64,000 nt of DNA from Dactylosporangium sp. AC04546 (GCF_022095675.1 NZ_JAHYSG010000043.1:1-64000), one strand, 5' to 3'; positions 27,215-36,042 are shown, counted from the stretch's first letter. Program-made: numbers and translations. The notes: a model not told the origin generated them from the sequence alone.

Positions 27215-27862
27215 TTAGGGATTCACCCGCCAGACCGTGGTGCGCTTGATCGGCGTGTCTTCCAACGTCTGCGGGACCGGCACGTCGTAGGCGGCCACCA
27301 GCGTCAACTGCTCCCGCGGCAGGTAGGCCCGGCCGGGGTCGCCGGCCAGCACCGTCGCGCCGGTCGCCGCCGCCGCGCGCAGGAAGCCCAGCATCCGGGC
27401 CGTCATGTCGCGGCTGTAGAAGACGTCCCCCGCCAGTACCACATCCGCGTCCACCCGCTGGTCGAGCACGTCGGCCAGCAGCGGGGTGACCCGCACCGCG
27501 TTCGCGGCCGCGTTGACCTCGATCGCCGCCACCGCCAGGGGGTCGATCTCGACCGCGGTCACCTCGGCCGCGCCGGCCAGCATCGCCGCGATCGCCACCA
27601 GCCCCGAACCGGCGGCCAGGTCGAGGACCCGCCGCCCGGCGACCAGCCCCGGCTCGTCCAGCACGTGCCGGGCCAGGGCCTGCCCGCCGGCCCACGCGAA
27701 CGCCCAGAACGGCGGCGGCAGCTGCGCCCCGCCGTGGTCGGCCTCGGTGCGCTGCCACAGCTCGATCGCCTCGTCGGCCTGGTGCAGCAGCACCTCCGGG
27801 ACGAGCGGGACCTTCGCGAGGCGGGTGTTCGCGGTGACGAAAACAGCGGAATCGTTGGACAT
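27215..27862 (-). CDS. Class I SAM methyltransferase (ETFBKMT/PrmA-like)
   Basis: The 215-residue protein has motif I VLDLAAGSGLVAIAAMLAGA, an acidic motif II end VTAVEIDPLAVAAI and the motif IV region DVVLAGDVFYSRDM, which resembles the D-x-F-Y motif of protein-lysine methyltransferases such as the electron-transfer-flavoprotein beta enzyme. It probably methylates a protein, but the target is unproven. TAGCGT lies 8 nt before ATG 27862. It ends 11 bp upstream of the recombinase start and may be co-transcribed with it. Confidence 0.85.
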   Translation of the reverse strand: MSNDSAVFVTANTRLAKVPLVPEVLLHQADEAIELWQRTEADHGGAQLPPPFWAFAWAGGQALARHVLDEPGLVAGRRVLDLAAGSGLVAIAAMLAGAAEVTAVEIDPLAVAAIEVNAAANAVRVTPLLADVLDQRVDADVVLAGDVFYSRDMTARMLGFLRAAAATGATVLAGDPGRAYLPREQLTLVAAYDVPVPQTLEDTPIKRTTVWRVNP

Positions 27863-27932
27863 CGCCGTCGACGCTACCAAGTCACTCCTGCGTGCGACGC
27901 CGCGCGTGGACCGTCCTCGGTACCGTCGATAC

Positions 27933-28040
27933 ATGGGGGGCAATGCCGTATTCGTCTGGATCATCCTCGGCCTCGCGGTGGCCGTGCTGATCCTGATCGC
28001 CCTGTACGTGGACTCGTGGCGGCGCAAGGACGACGCCTAG
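27933..28040 (+). CDS. Small single-helix membrane protein (35 aa)
   Basis: MGGNAVFVWIILGLAVAVLI continues as LIALYVDSWRRKDDA: one transmembrane helix followed by a positively charged, cytosolic end. TACCGT sits 6 nt before ATG 27933, a leaderless promoter pattern seen at many genes here. It is divergent from the methyltransferase gene. Function unknown. Confidence 0.7.
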   Translation: MGGNAVFVWIILGLAVAVLILIALYVDSWRRKDDA

Positions 28041-28101
28041 TTATCCACAGGCGGCGATCCGGTCTTCCGGCCGCTCCCGGGGGCCGCCGAGGATGGTGGG
28101 C

Positions 28102-28395
28102 ATGCCACCACCGACGCCGGAGACCATCACCGCCGCGGTCGCGGCGCTGCGCGACGACGCCGCCGCGTGGCTGACCGCTGCCATCGACCTGTCCCTCGTC
28201 CGGTTGCCGCCGCTCACGGTCGCTGAGTTGTCGGCCGTCGCGGGGCATTGCTCCGTATTCATGGACGGTGCCACCGCGCTGCTCGCCTCCGGCTCGCTCG
28301 CCTGCGCCGCGACCGCGAACGCCCTGCAGACGGCCGCGGCGGGGTATGAGCGGGACGAGGCGGCGGCCGTGCACCGCTTGCGACAGACGTGGTGA
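28102..28395 (+). CDS. ESX/type VII secretion target-like protein, first of pair
   Basis: The 97-residue all-helical protein (AAVAALRDDAAAWLTAAIDL, FMDGATALLASGSLACAATANALQTAAAGYERDE) resembles EspC/DUF2580-type helical hairpins found beside WXG100 proteins. It lacks a clear W-x-G but has the Y-x-x-x-E/D-like YERDE near the end. I prefer ATG 28102 to ATG 28093 for spacing from GGTGGG. It overlaps the next gene. No ESX ATPase or membrane genes are in this window. Confidence 0.6.
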   Translation: MPPPTPETITAAVAALRDDAAAWLTAAIDLSLVRLPPLTVAELSAVAGHCSVFMDGATALLASGSLACAATANALQTAAAGYERDEAAAVHRLRQTW

Positions 28396-29048
28396 GCCCC
28401 CTCGGGGTCGAGGAGGTCCTGCGGCTGGCCCAGCGGCTCGCCGACCTGTGCGACGACCGGGAACTGCGCAGGCTCGTCCACGACGTGCGGGAACGGCTCG
28501 CGGTGATGGTGCACGAGCCGGGCGACCCGGTGGCACTCTGGCATGCCGCCGACCGGTGGTCTTCCGTCGCGGCCACGGTGGGGCGGCGGGGCGATCTGCT
28601 CGGGGCGGACACGCTGCGGGCCGACAATCGGTGGAGCGGGCCGGCCGCCGACGCCTACCTCCAGGGGCTGCCCACCCAGCGGGCCGCGTTCGCCGACGCG
28701 GCCGGGGCCGCTTCGGCGGTCGCGACGGCGCTGCGGGACCTCGCCGTCGCCCTGGGCACCTTCTGGGCGGCGCTCGGCGTGGCGGTGTCGGCGCTCGCGG
28801 CGCGGCTGGCCGCGGCGGTCGCCGGCTGCGCCGTCCCCCTCGCGGTCCCCGCCGCGGCCGCTGCCGGGACCGCCGCGCTCGCCGAGTTCCTCGCCGTGGC
28901 CGGGCTGCTGCTCGGCAACCTCCACGAGACCGCCGGAAGGCTGCTGCGGGACCCGCCCGACCCGCGATGGCCCGCCCTCGCCGGCCCCGCGCTGGCGGAC
29001 GGCAGCATGACCGACGGCAACGGCAGCGGCTGGCGGCTGCGCTACTAG
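28389..29048 (+). CDS. WXG100-like protein with hydrophobic C-terminal half
   Basis: The 219-residue protein starts at GTG 28389 (GTG 28392 is equally possible), overlapping the previous stop. RWSGPAADAYLQGL at about residue 83 is a W-S-G turn like that of WXG100 substrates, flanked by long helices. Residues 115-180 are strongly hydrophobic and Ala-rich. The pair could be secreted by an ESX system or could be a toxin/partner remnant with no toxin domain. Function is inferred from fold only. Confidence 0.55.
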   Translation: MVSPLGVEEVLRLAQRLADLCDDRELRRLVHDVRERLAVMVHEPGDPVALWHAADRWSSVAATVGRRGDLLGADTLRADNRWSGPAADAYLQGLPTQRAAFADAAGAASAVATALRDLAVALGTFWAALGVAVSALAARLAAAVAGCAVPLAVPAAAAAGTAALAEFLAVAGLLLGNLHETAGRLLRDPPDPRWPALAGPALADGSMTDGNGSGWRLRY

Positions 29049-29079
29049 GCCCAGGACCGGCACCCTATGTCTGTTGCGT

Positions 29080-29119
29080 GATATTCCTGTTGGGAATATT
29101 TATTCGGGGCAGGAATATC
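29080..29119. repeat. AT-rich GGAATAT inverted repeats
   Basis: GATATTCCTG (29080-29089) and CAGGAATATC (29110-29119) are perfect inverted arms. A third half-site GGAATAT lies at 29093-29099 and pairs with the left arm as ATATTCC-N5-GGAATAT. The island is 78 bp upstream of the HTH_42 gene. It may be an operator; no regulator is identified. Confidence 0.55.
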
Positions 29120-29196
29120 GCTCAGTGCACACCATGCTCCCGGGAGACGGCCGCGGGGAGATCGGGCGGCGCGGCGGGTGCGGTACTAATGAGGCC

Positions 29197-30363
29197 GTGA
29201 AACCGCACATCGACACCGCCCAGCGGCAGGCCCGGCTCGCCTGGCGGCACGGGCTGGCCGGGCCCGTCACCGCCGGGCACGGGCCGCCCGACGTCGCCGC
29301 CGGGCTGGTCGCGCTGCACGCCACCGACGCCGCCACCGTCCACCTGTCCATCGCCGCCCGCCTGCACACCCCGCTGGTCGAGGGCGTAGAGCAGGCGCTG
29401 TACCGCGACCGCACGCTCGTGCGGATGCTCGGCATGCGGCGCACGATGTTCGTCGTGCCGGTCGGGTTCGCGCCGGTCGTGCAGGCCGCCGCGACCCGCG
29501 CGATCGCCGCCGCCCAGCGGCAGCTGCTGGTCAAGCACCTGCGGGAGTGCGGGGTCGGCGACGCCGGCTGGCTGGCCGACGTGGAGGCGTCGACATATGC
29601 GGCGCTGCTCGCCCGGGGCAGCGCGACCGCCGCGCAGCTGGCCGCCGACGAGCCGCGGCTGCGGACCGAGCTGACGTTCCCGCAGGGCAGCCAGTACGCC
29701 ACCAGCCGGGTGCTGTTCCTGCTGTCCGCCGACGGCCGCATCGTGCGGGGCCGGCCGGTCGGGTCGTGGCTGAGCAGCCAGTACGCGTGGTCGCCGACCG
29801 CCGCATGGCTCGGCGCCGACCTGCCGGAGCTCGACCCCGTGCAGGCGCGGGCCGAGCTGGTGCGGGCCTGGCTGGCGCGGTACGGGCCGGGCACCCTGGC
29901 CGACCTGAAGTGGTGGACCGGCTGGACCGTGACCCAGACCCGGGCGGCCCTGAAGGCGCTGGAGGCGGTCGAGGTGACGCTCGACGGCGGCGACACCGGC
30001 TGGGTCCTGCCCGACGACGTCGACCCGGTCGAACCGCCGCCGCCGTGGGTGGCGCTGCTGCCCGGCCTCGACCCGACCATGATGGGCTGGGTGTCGCGGG
30101 AGTGGTACCTCGGCCCGCACGCGCCGCAGCTGTTCGACCGCACCGGAAACGCCGGCCCGACGGTGTGGGCCGACGGGCGCGTGATCGGCGGCTGGGGCTG
30201 CCCGCCGTCCGGCGGCTCGGCCGTCGAGCTGCTGCAGGACGTGCCGGCGTCGGTCCGCGCGGCGGTGGCGACGGCCGCCGGGGAGCTGTCGGGCTGGCTG
30301 GACGGTGTGCGGGTGACACCCCGGTTCCGCACGCCGCTGGAGAAGCGCCTCGCCGGCACCTGA
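29197..30363 (+). CDS. HTH_42 (AlkZ/YcaQ-related) winged-helix protein
   Basis: The 388-residue protein belongs to the family of tandem winged-helix proteins that includes the DNA glycosylases AlkZ and YcaQ (QARLAWRHGLAG at the N-terminus, LYRDRTLVRMLGMRRTMFVVP, LADLKWWTGWT). The glutamine-based Q-x-Q or Q-x-D catalytic motif of AlkZ/YcaQ is not visible: the corresponding region reads HATDAATVHLSIAARL. It may therefore be a non-glycosylase branch. I start at GTG 29197, the first start before the family region. Function inferred. Confidence 0.75.
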   Translation: MKPHIDTAQRQARLAWRHGLAGPVTAGHGPPDVAAGLVALHATDAATVHLSIAARLHTPLVEGVEQALYRDRTLVRMLGMRRTMFVVPVGFAPVVQAAATRAIAAAQRQLLVKHLRECGVGDAGWLADVEASTYAALLARGSATAAQLAADEPRLRTELTFPQGSQYATSRVLFLLSADGRIVRGRPVGSWLSSQYAWSPTAAWLGADLPELDPVQARAELVRAWLARYGPGTLADLKWWTGWTVTQTRAALKALEAVEVTLDGGDTGWVLPDDVDPVEPPPPWVALLPGLDPTMMGWVSREWYLGPHAPQLFDRTGNAGPTVWADGRVIGGWGCPPSGGSAVELLQDVPASVRAAVATAAGELSGWLDGVRVTPRFRTPLEKRLAGT

Positions 30364-30452
30364 CAGGGCCCGACATGACATGGCCGGCCGTCGGGCGCAT
30401 CTGACCGACCGCACGGCTGACTCCACGGCGCGTCATCGGCGATGATGACGAC

Positions 30453-32717
30453 GTGTCCGCGGGGCCCGGTGAGCTCCCTGCCGTACGGCGGTCGCGCCGC
30501 AGCCCGGCGGTGGTGGCGATCGTCATCGTCGTGCTGGGCGTCGTCGGCGTCGCCGTCCGGCTGGACGCCGCCGACGACGGCACGATCCTGCCGCTGGGCT
30601 GGTCGGCGCTGCGCCCCGATGCCGTCGTCGTCGTGGTCCCCGACCCCGGCGGGACCACCCTGCGCACCGGTGATCTGGTCACCTCGATCGGCGGGCACCG
30701 CCTCGCCGACGGCCTCGGCACACTGCAGCGGCCCGAGCCCGGTGCCGCGATCCCCTACGACGTCACCCGGGACGGGTCGGCGCCGGCGCCGGTCGTCCGG
30801 GTCGAACGACCCGCGATCCGGCCGCTGGCCGACCAGGCGTGGGGCAACCTCGCCTTCGTGCTCGCGCTGGCCGTCCTCGCCGCCGCGCTCTACGTCCGCC
30901 GCCCCGAGGAACCGTCGACCGGACCGCTGCTGGTACTCGGGGCCGGCCTGCTCGGCAGCACCGCCGTCGTGGTCGCCGGGCTCCCCGCGCTCGCCCTGGC
31001 CACCGGCGGGCCGGTGTTCTGGCTGTTCCAGCTCAACACCATCGGGGTCTACTCGGTCGCCTGGGGCGGCCTGCTCGCGTTCTCGCTGACGTTCATCGGC
31101 GGGCATCCCTGGGGCGGTCGCCGGGCCGTGCGGATCGCGTACGCCGGGCCGCTGGCCGTCATGCTGGCGTGGACGGCGATCGCCGGGCTCCTCGCGCCGA
31201 ACCAGCTGCGCTGGCTGGCCCTGGTGCACAGCGGGCAGACCGCGGTCGCCGCCGCGGCGCTGCTGGTCAGCGTGGTGTCCGGCGTCGTCGCCTACCGGGC
31301 GGTGACGGATCCGCTGATGCGCAGCCGGTTGCGCTGGCTCGGCGGTGGCGGCGCTGCCGCCGCCCTGGTCAGCATCCTCGGCTGGCACCTGCCGCAGCTG
31401 GTGACCGGGGACCAGCTGCTGCCGTGGGGCGACCTGGGCCTGGCCGGGTTGCCGTTCGTCGCCGCGATCGGGGTGGCGCTGCGCCGGCAGTACCTGTTCG
31501 ACATCGAACGGCTGGCGAACCGGTCCCTTGCGTACGCCGCGACGGTCGCCGTCCTGGTGGCCGGGTACGCGATCGTGGTGGCGCTGCTGGTCAGCGGCCT
31601 GCACCTGTCGGACACGGTCGCGGCCGCCCTGGCCGCCGCGGCGGCGGCGGTCACGCTGGCCCCGCTGCGCACGGCCGCGCAGCGGGCCGTCGACCGGCTG
31701 ATGTACGGCGACCGCCACGACCCGGCCGGAGCGCTGGACCGGCTCGGGGCCCGCCTCGGCTCGGCGATGCTGCCGGCCGACGTGCTGCCCGCGGTGGTGC
31801 AGACCGTGGCCAGCTCGCTGCGCGTGCCGTACGCGGCGATCGACCTCGCGGACGGCGCGGGCGGTTTCCAGCTCGCCGCCGAGTACGGCGCGCCGACCGA
31901 GCCGGTGCACGTGGAGCCGCTGCACTATCAGCGGCAGTCGGTCGGCCGGCTGCGGGTGTCGGCGCGCGGGCGCGACGATCCGCTCGACGCGGCGGACGTG
32001 GCGCTGCTCGGCTCGCTCGCGCGGCAGGCCGGGCTGGCGGTGCAGGCCGTGCGGCTGCACGACGACCTGGTGCGGTCCCGGGCCGACGTGGTCGCCTCAC
32101 GGGAGGACGAGCGGCGGCGGCTGCGCCGGGACCTGCACGACGGGCTCGGCCCGACGCTGGCCGCGATCGGGCTGAAGGCCGAGCTGGCCGCCCGTGACGT
32201 GCCCGCCGGGTCGGCGGCGCACGCGCTGCTCGCCGAGATCTCGGCCGAGGCGACCGCCTCGGTGACCGACGTGCGGCGCCTGGTGGAGGCGCTGCGGCCG
32301 CCCGCCCTCGACGAGCTCGGCCTGGTCGGGGCGGTGCGGTCCCGGGCGGCCGCGCTCGCCGGCGCGGTCGCCATCGAGGTCCGCGGCGAGGACGACGGTT
32401 CCGCGTCGGCGTCGCTACCGGCGGCGGTGGAGACGGCGGCCTACCGCATCGCCGTGGAGGCGATGACCAACGTGGTACGGCACAGCGGCGCGACCTCCTG
32501 CACGGTGCTCATCGCGCGGCGTCCGGACTCGGTCGAGGTGACCGTGGCCGACGACGGCCGCGGGCTGGATCCCGCGCGGCCGGACGGGGTCGGCCTGCGG
32601 TCGATCCGTGAGCGCGCCGCCGAGGTCGGCGGCGAATGGTCGATAGGCTCCACGGCCGGGGGCGGCACCCTCGTGCACGCGCATCTGCCGCTGCCCCCGG
32701 GCGGGAGGACAAGATGA
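30453..32717 (+). CDS. NarL-type sensor histidine kinase with PDZ-like and GAF-like domains
   Basis: The 754-residue protein has an N-terminal helix, then a PDZ-like region (TLRTGDLVTSIGGHRLADGL). About eight membrane helices, a GAF-like domain and a HisKA_3 domain REDERRRLRRDLHDGLGP (His562) follow, with an HATPase domain (NVVRHSGAT, VADDGRGLD, GVGLRSIRERA). It autophosphorylates and passes phosphate to the adjacent response regulator, whose start overlaps this stop by ATGA. The signal is unknown; the downstream copper-oxidase operon hints at envelope or redox stress. Confidence 0.9.
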   Translation: MSAGPGELPAVRRSRRSPAVVAIVIVVLGVVGVAVRLDAADDGTILPLGWSALRPDAVVVVVPDPGGTTLRTGDLVTSIGGHRLADGLGTLQRPEPGAAIPYDVTRDGSAPAPVVRVERPAIRPLADQAWGNLAFVLALAVLAAALYVRRPEEPSTGPLLVLGAGLLGSTAVVVAGLPALALATGGPVFWLFQLNTIGVYSVAWGGLLAFSLTFIGGHPWGGRRAVRIAYAGPLAVMLAWTAIAGLLAPNQLRWLALVHSGQTAVAAAALLVSVVSGVVAYRAVTDPLMRSRLRWLGGGGAAAALVSILGWHLPQLVTGDQLLPWGDLGLAGLPFVAAIGVALRRQYLFDIERLANRSLAYAATVAVLVAGYAIVVALLVSGLHLSDTVAAALAAAAAAVTLAPLRTAAQRAVDRLMYGDRHDPAGALDRLGARLGSAMLPADVLPAVVQTVASSLRVPYAAIDLADGAGGFQLAAEYGAPTEPVHVEPLHYQRQSVGRLRVSARGRDDPLDAADVALLGSLARQAGLAVQAVRLHDDLVRSRADVVASREDERRRLRRDLHDGLGPTLAAIGLKAELAARDVPAGSAAHALLAEISAEATASVTDVRRLVEALRPPALDELGLVGAVRSRAAALAGAVAIEVRGEDDGSASASLPAAVETAAYRIAVEAMTNVVRHSGATSCTVLIARRPDSVEVTVADDGRGLDPARPDGVGLRSIRERAAEVGGEWSIGSTAGGGTLVHAHLPLPPGGRTR

Positions 32718-33367
32718 TCCGGCTGCTGATCGCCGACGACCACCCGATGTTCGTGTCCGGGCTGACGGCGCTGCTCGACGCCGAGGAGGACATGAGCGTC
32801 GTCGCGGTCGCCGCGACCGGCGCGGATGCGCTGCGCGCCGCGACCGAGCAGGCACCGGACGTCGCGGTGCTGGACGTGAACATGCCCGGCGGCGACGGGC
32901 TGACGGTCGCGGCGGGGCTGCGGGCGGCCGGGCTGCCAACCCGGGCGCTGATCCTCACGATGTTCGACGACGACGAGAACGTGCTCGCCGCGTTGCGCGC
33001 CGGTGCCTACGGGTACGCGCTCAAGGGCTCCGGCCCGCAGGAGATCCTGGCGGCGGTGCGCGCGGTCGCCCGCGGCGAGGCCGTCTTCGGCGCCGGGGTC
33101 GCCGCGAAGCTGCTCGGCCACTTCGCCCGCGCGGCGTCGGCGTCGCCGTTTCCCCAGCTGACCGAGCGGGAGCACGAGGTGCTCGGGCTGCTCGCGCGCG
33201 GCATGGACAACACGGCCATCGCCCGGCGGCTCGGCATCAGCGGCAAGACGGTGCGCAACCACGTCTCGAACGTGATCATGAAGCTGCACGTGGCCGACCG
33301 GTCCGGCGCCATCCTGCGCGCCCGCGAGGCCGGGCTGGGCGGGATGGGCGGGTCCGAGCCGCGCTGA
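32714..33367 (+). CDS. NarL/LuxR-type response regulator
   Basis: The 217-residue protein has a receiver domain with the acidic pair DD (residues 8-9), phospho-acceptor Asp54 in VAVLDVNMPG, Thr in ILTMFDDDE and Lys in YALKGSGPQE. A C-terminal LuxR HTH follows (LTEREHEVLGLLARGMDNTAI, RRLGISGKTVRNHVSNVIMKL). It pairs with the upstream kinase. The CGGGAC/GTCCCG half-sites just downstream (33383-33409) are plausible targets. Confidence 0.92.
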   Translation: MIRLLIADDHPMFVSGLTALLDAEEDMSVVAVAATGADALRAATEQAPDVAVLDVNMPGGDGLTVAAGLRAAGLPTRALILTMFDDDENVLAALRAGAYGYALKGSGPQEILAAVRAVARGEAVFGAGVAAKLLGHFARAASASPFPQLTEREHEVLGLLARGMDNTAIARRLGISGKTVRNHVSNVIMKLHVADRSGAILRAREAGLGGMGGSEPR

Positions 33368-33381
33368 ACCGCCCGGCCGGG

Positions 33382-33409
33382 ACGGGACATCGTCCCGTGA
33401 CACCGGGAC
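33382..33409. promoter_or_regulatory. CGGGAC/GTCCCG half-site cluster
   Basis: ACGGGAC-ATC-GTCCCGT (33382-33398) is a perfect palindrome, and GTCCCG-TGACAC-CGGGAC (33392-33409) is an overlapping second one sharing the middle half-site. It lies between the response regulator stop and the membrane-protein ATG 33465. It could be a response-regulator site or a hairpin terminator for the kinase operon. Confidence 0.5.
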
Positions 33410-33464
33410 ACCCCTCCCCGGACGCTGACGGCACCACACAGCCGAGGCGAGGGGAAGAACGGTC

Positions 33465-33935
33465 ATGAGAACGGTCTACAAGGTCCTGGCGTACGCCGTC
33501 GCGGCCGAGGTCGTCGTCCAGGCGATGATGATCGCGTGGGCGGTGGCCGGCCTCGGCGTCTGGGTCGACGGCGGCGGCGTCTTCGACAAGTCGGTGATGG
33601 AGAGCGAGCAGGTGCCGTTCACCGAGGTCGCCGGGATCATCGTCCACGGGATCAACGGCGGGCTGCTCATCCCGATCCTCGCCCTGCTGCTGCTCATCTC
33701 GTCGTTCTTCGCGAAGGTGCCCGGCGGGATCAAGTTCGGCGCGCTCGTCCTGGTGCTGGTGGCCGTCCAGACGACGCTCGGCTACGCCGGCCACGGCCTG
33801 CCGGTCGCGGGCCTGCTGCACGGCGGCAACGCGCTGCTGCTGTTCGCCACCGCCCTCTACACCGCGCGCCGGGTCGGCCGGGCGTCCGCGAAGGCGACCG
33901 AGCCGGCCGGCGAGCAGGTCGCGAGCGGGGTCTGA
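33465..33935 (+). CDS. Four-helix membrane protein (DUF6220-like)
   Basis: The 156-residue protein has four membrane helices. Conserved-looking histidines sit in GIIVHGINGGLLIPI and GYAGHGLPVAGLLHGGNALL, an arrangement that could bind haem or copper. RBS GAGGGGAAG lies before ATG 33465. It is the first gene of an operon with the multicopper oxidase (6-bp gap), so a role in electron delivery or metal handling is possible but not shown. Confidence 0.7.
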   Translation: MRTVYKVLAYAVAAEVVVQAMMIAWAVAGLGVWVDGGGVFDKSVMESEQVPFTEVAGIIVHGINGGLLIPILALLLLISSFFAKVPGGIKFGALVLVLVAVQTTLGYAGHGLPVAGLLHGGNALLLFATALYTARRVGRASAKATEPAGEQVASGV

Positions 33936-33941
33936 CCGGCG

Positions 33942-35405
33942 ATGCCGCGCACCCGCCGGATCCGCCTCGCCATCGCCGTCGCCGCGACGCTGGTCATCGT
34001 CGGCCCGCTCGCCTGGCTGTGGCAGGACAGCCGGCTACCTCGGCAGTACTCGATCATGTCGATGGGGCACGCGGACCACGGCGGCGGCGCGCAGGGCCAG
34101 CACGCCGGCCACGACGGGCACGGCGGACGGGACATCACCACGCTCGTCGCGGACCGCGGGCGGCCCGCGGACGTCGCGGTGACGCTGACCGCGCGGCAGG
34201 AGCGGTTCAAGCTCGCGTCGGGCCGCACGGTGGACGGCTACACGCTCAACGGCGCCTCGCCCGGCCCGACGATCACCGCCCGGGCCGGGCAGCTGGTGCA
34301 GGTACGGCTGGTCAACGACAACGTCCCCGCCGGCATCACGCTGCACTGGCACGGCGTCGACGTGCCCAATGCCGAGGACGGCGTGGCCGGGGTGACCCAG
34401 GACGCCGTGCGCCCGGGGGCCGAGCACGTCTACCGGTTCGTCGCGCCGGCGCCGGGAACCTTCTGGTACCACTCCCACCAGGTCTCGCACGAGCAGGTGG
34501 CCCGCGGCCTGTTCGGGGCCCTGGTGGTGCTCCCGGCGGACCCGCCCACGGTCGACGTCGTCGCGCTCACCCACGTCTACGACGGGGTGCGCACGATCAA
34601 CGGCGACAGCCGCGACCTACGCGTGGCCGCCGGGCCGGGGACGGTCGCCAGGGTGCGCCTGATCAACAGCGACAACGGCCCGATGTCGGCCTGGGTGGCG
34701 GGCACGCCGTACCGGGTGGTCGCCGTCGACGGTACCGACGTGCACGGGCCCACCCCGGTCTCCGACACGTCGTTGCTCGTCACGGCGGGCGGCCGGGCCG
34801 ACCTGGAGATCACCATGCCGGACAATGGCTCGCCGGTGCGCGTGCAGGTCGGCGGCGGACTGTCGGTGATCCTGGGCTCCGGCGAACCGCCCCGCGTCGC
34901 GCAGCCGGCCAAGGCGCTGGACCTGCTCGGCTACGGCGCCCCGGCACCGCTGGGGTTCGACCCGGGCGCGGCCGGGCGCACCTTCCGGTACGAGATCGGC
35001 CGTCGGCCGGGCTTCGTCGCCGGCCGCCCCGGCATGTTCTGGACGATCAACGGCCACCTGTACCCGGACGTTCCGATGTACACGGTCGCCGAGGGCGACG
35101 TGGTGCGCATGACGATCGTCAACTCCAGCGGCGAGGTGCACCCGATGCACCTGCACGGCCACCACGCGGTGGTGCTCAGCCGCGACGGCGTACGCGCGAC
35201 CGGCAGCCCGTGGTGGTTCGACTCGCTCAACGTCGGCGACGGGGAGCGCTACGAGATCGCGTTCGTGGCGGACAACCCGGGGATCTGGGCGGATCACTGC
35301 CACAACCTCAAGCACGCGGCCGACGGGCTGGTCGCGCACCTGATGTACGCGGGATACACGACGCCGTTCCTCCTCGGCGCGGCGACCGGCAACAGCCCGG
35401 AGTGA
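33942..35405 (+). CDS. Multicopper oxidase (laccase-like), membrane-anchored or exported
   Basis: The 487-residue protein starts with a hydrophobic helix (residues 7-28) that anchors it or acts as a signal, then a His/Gly-rich stretch (MGHADHGGGAQGQHAGHDGH) that could bind copper. Cupredoxin copper motifs are HWHG, HSHQ, HPMHLHGH and HCHNLKHA, so type 1 and trinuclear sites are complete apart from a His in place of some Met ligands. It would oxidise Cu(I) or phenolics outside the membrane with O2 as acceptor. Neighbours are two membrane proteins and a two-component system. Confidence 0.92.
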   Translation: MPRTRRIRLAIAVAATLVIVGPLAWLWQDSRLPRQYSIMSMGHADHGGGAQGQHAGHDGHGGRDITTLVADRGRPADVAVTLTARQERFKLASGRTVDGYTLNGASPGPTITARAGQLVQVRLVNDNVPAGITLHWHGVDVPNAEDGVAGVTQDAVRPGAEHVYRFVAPAPGTFWYHSHQVSHEQVARGLFGALVVLPADPPTVDVVALTHVYDGVRTINGDSRDLRVAAGPGTVARVRLINSDNGPMSAWVAGTPYRVVAVDGTDVHGPTPVSDTSLLVTAGGRADLEITMPDNGSPVRVQVGGGLSVILGSGEPPRVAQPAKALDLLGYGAPAPLGFDPGAAGRTFRYEIGRRPGFVAGRPGMFWTINGHLYPDVPMYTVAEGDVVRMTIVNSSGEVHPMHLHGHHAVVLSRDGVRATGSPWWFDSLNVGDGERYEIAFVADNPGIWADHCHNLKHAADGLVAHLMYAGYTTPFLLGAATGNSPE

Positions 35406-35417
35406 GAGGTGAGCCCG

Positions 35418-36017
35418 ATGCGATGGTGGGCCCTCGCCAGCGGTGTGATCGGCCTGGCCGCCGACCTGCTCCTGGTGGCGTTCTACGCGGTGGCGCAGCC
35501 CTGGACGGACGCACCGCACGAGACGTCGCTCGGCACTGCCAACGACTACCTGGTGATCTTCCAGTTCGCCGCGTTGCTGCCGGTCGCCGTCGGCCTGGGC
35601 CGGCTGCTGCCGCCGGCCCGCCGGGTCCGGGTGTGGACCGCGATCGGGGCGGGCGCCTGCGTGGCCGTGGTGGTGCTCCAGGTACTGCTGGTCACCGGCG
35701 TGCTCCCGTTCGACGTCCAGGTCGGCCTGGTCTCGGCCGGGAGCGTGGCGTCGATGCTGTGGGCCGGGGCGATCAGCGACAGCCCGGCGAACTCCGCGCC
35801 GGTGCGGCGCCTGGGCCGGATCCTGCTGGCCGGCGTGCCGGTGGCGATGCTGGCGTTCCTCGCCGGCACGGTCGTCACGGTCGCGGCGGGCGTCGACTGG
35901 GCCTGGGTGGCGGGCGGGGCCGTGGGCACGATCCTGTGGTTCCTCTTCCCGCTCTGGGCTGTGCTGCTCGGCCTCACGTCACCGGTCCGGACGCCGCTGC
36001 CGGCCGCGGAGCGGTGA
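35418..36017 (+). CDS. Integral membrane protein of unknown function
   Basis: The 199-residue protein has six predicted helices, beginning with MRWWALASGVIGLAADLLLV. There are no catalytic motifs, and the cytoplasmic ends are Arg-rich. I chose ATG 35418 because AGAGG lies about 9 nt upstream; GTG 35409 is an alternative. It is 12 bp after the copper oxidase stop and likely shares its operon. It could be a partner of the oxidase. Confidence 0.65.
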   Translation: MRWWALASGVIGLAADLLLVAFYAVAQPWTDAPHETSLGTANDYLVIFQFAALLPVAVGLGRLLPPARRVRVWTAIGAGACVAVVVLQVLLVTGVLPFDVQVGLVSAGSVASMLWAGAISDSPANSAPVRRLGRILLAGVPVAMLAFLAGTVVTVAAGVDWAWVAGGAVGTILWFLFPLWAVLLGLTSPVRTPLPAAER

Positions 36018-36042
36018 TGACGAAGCAGGCTAAGGTCGATGC

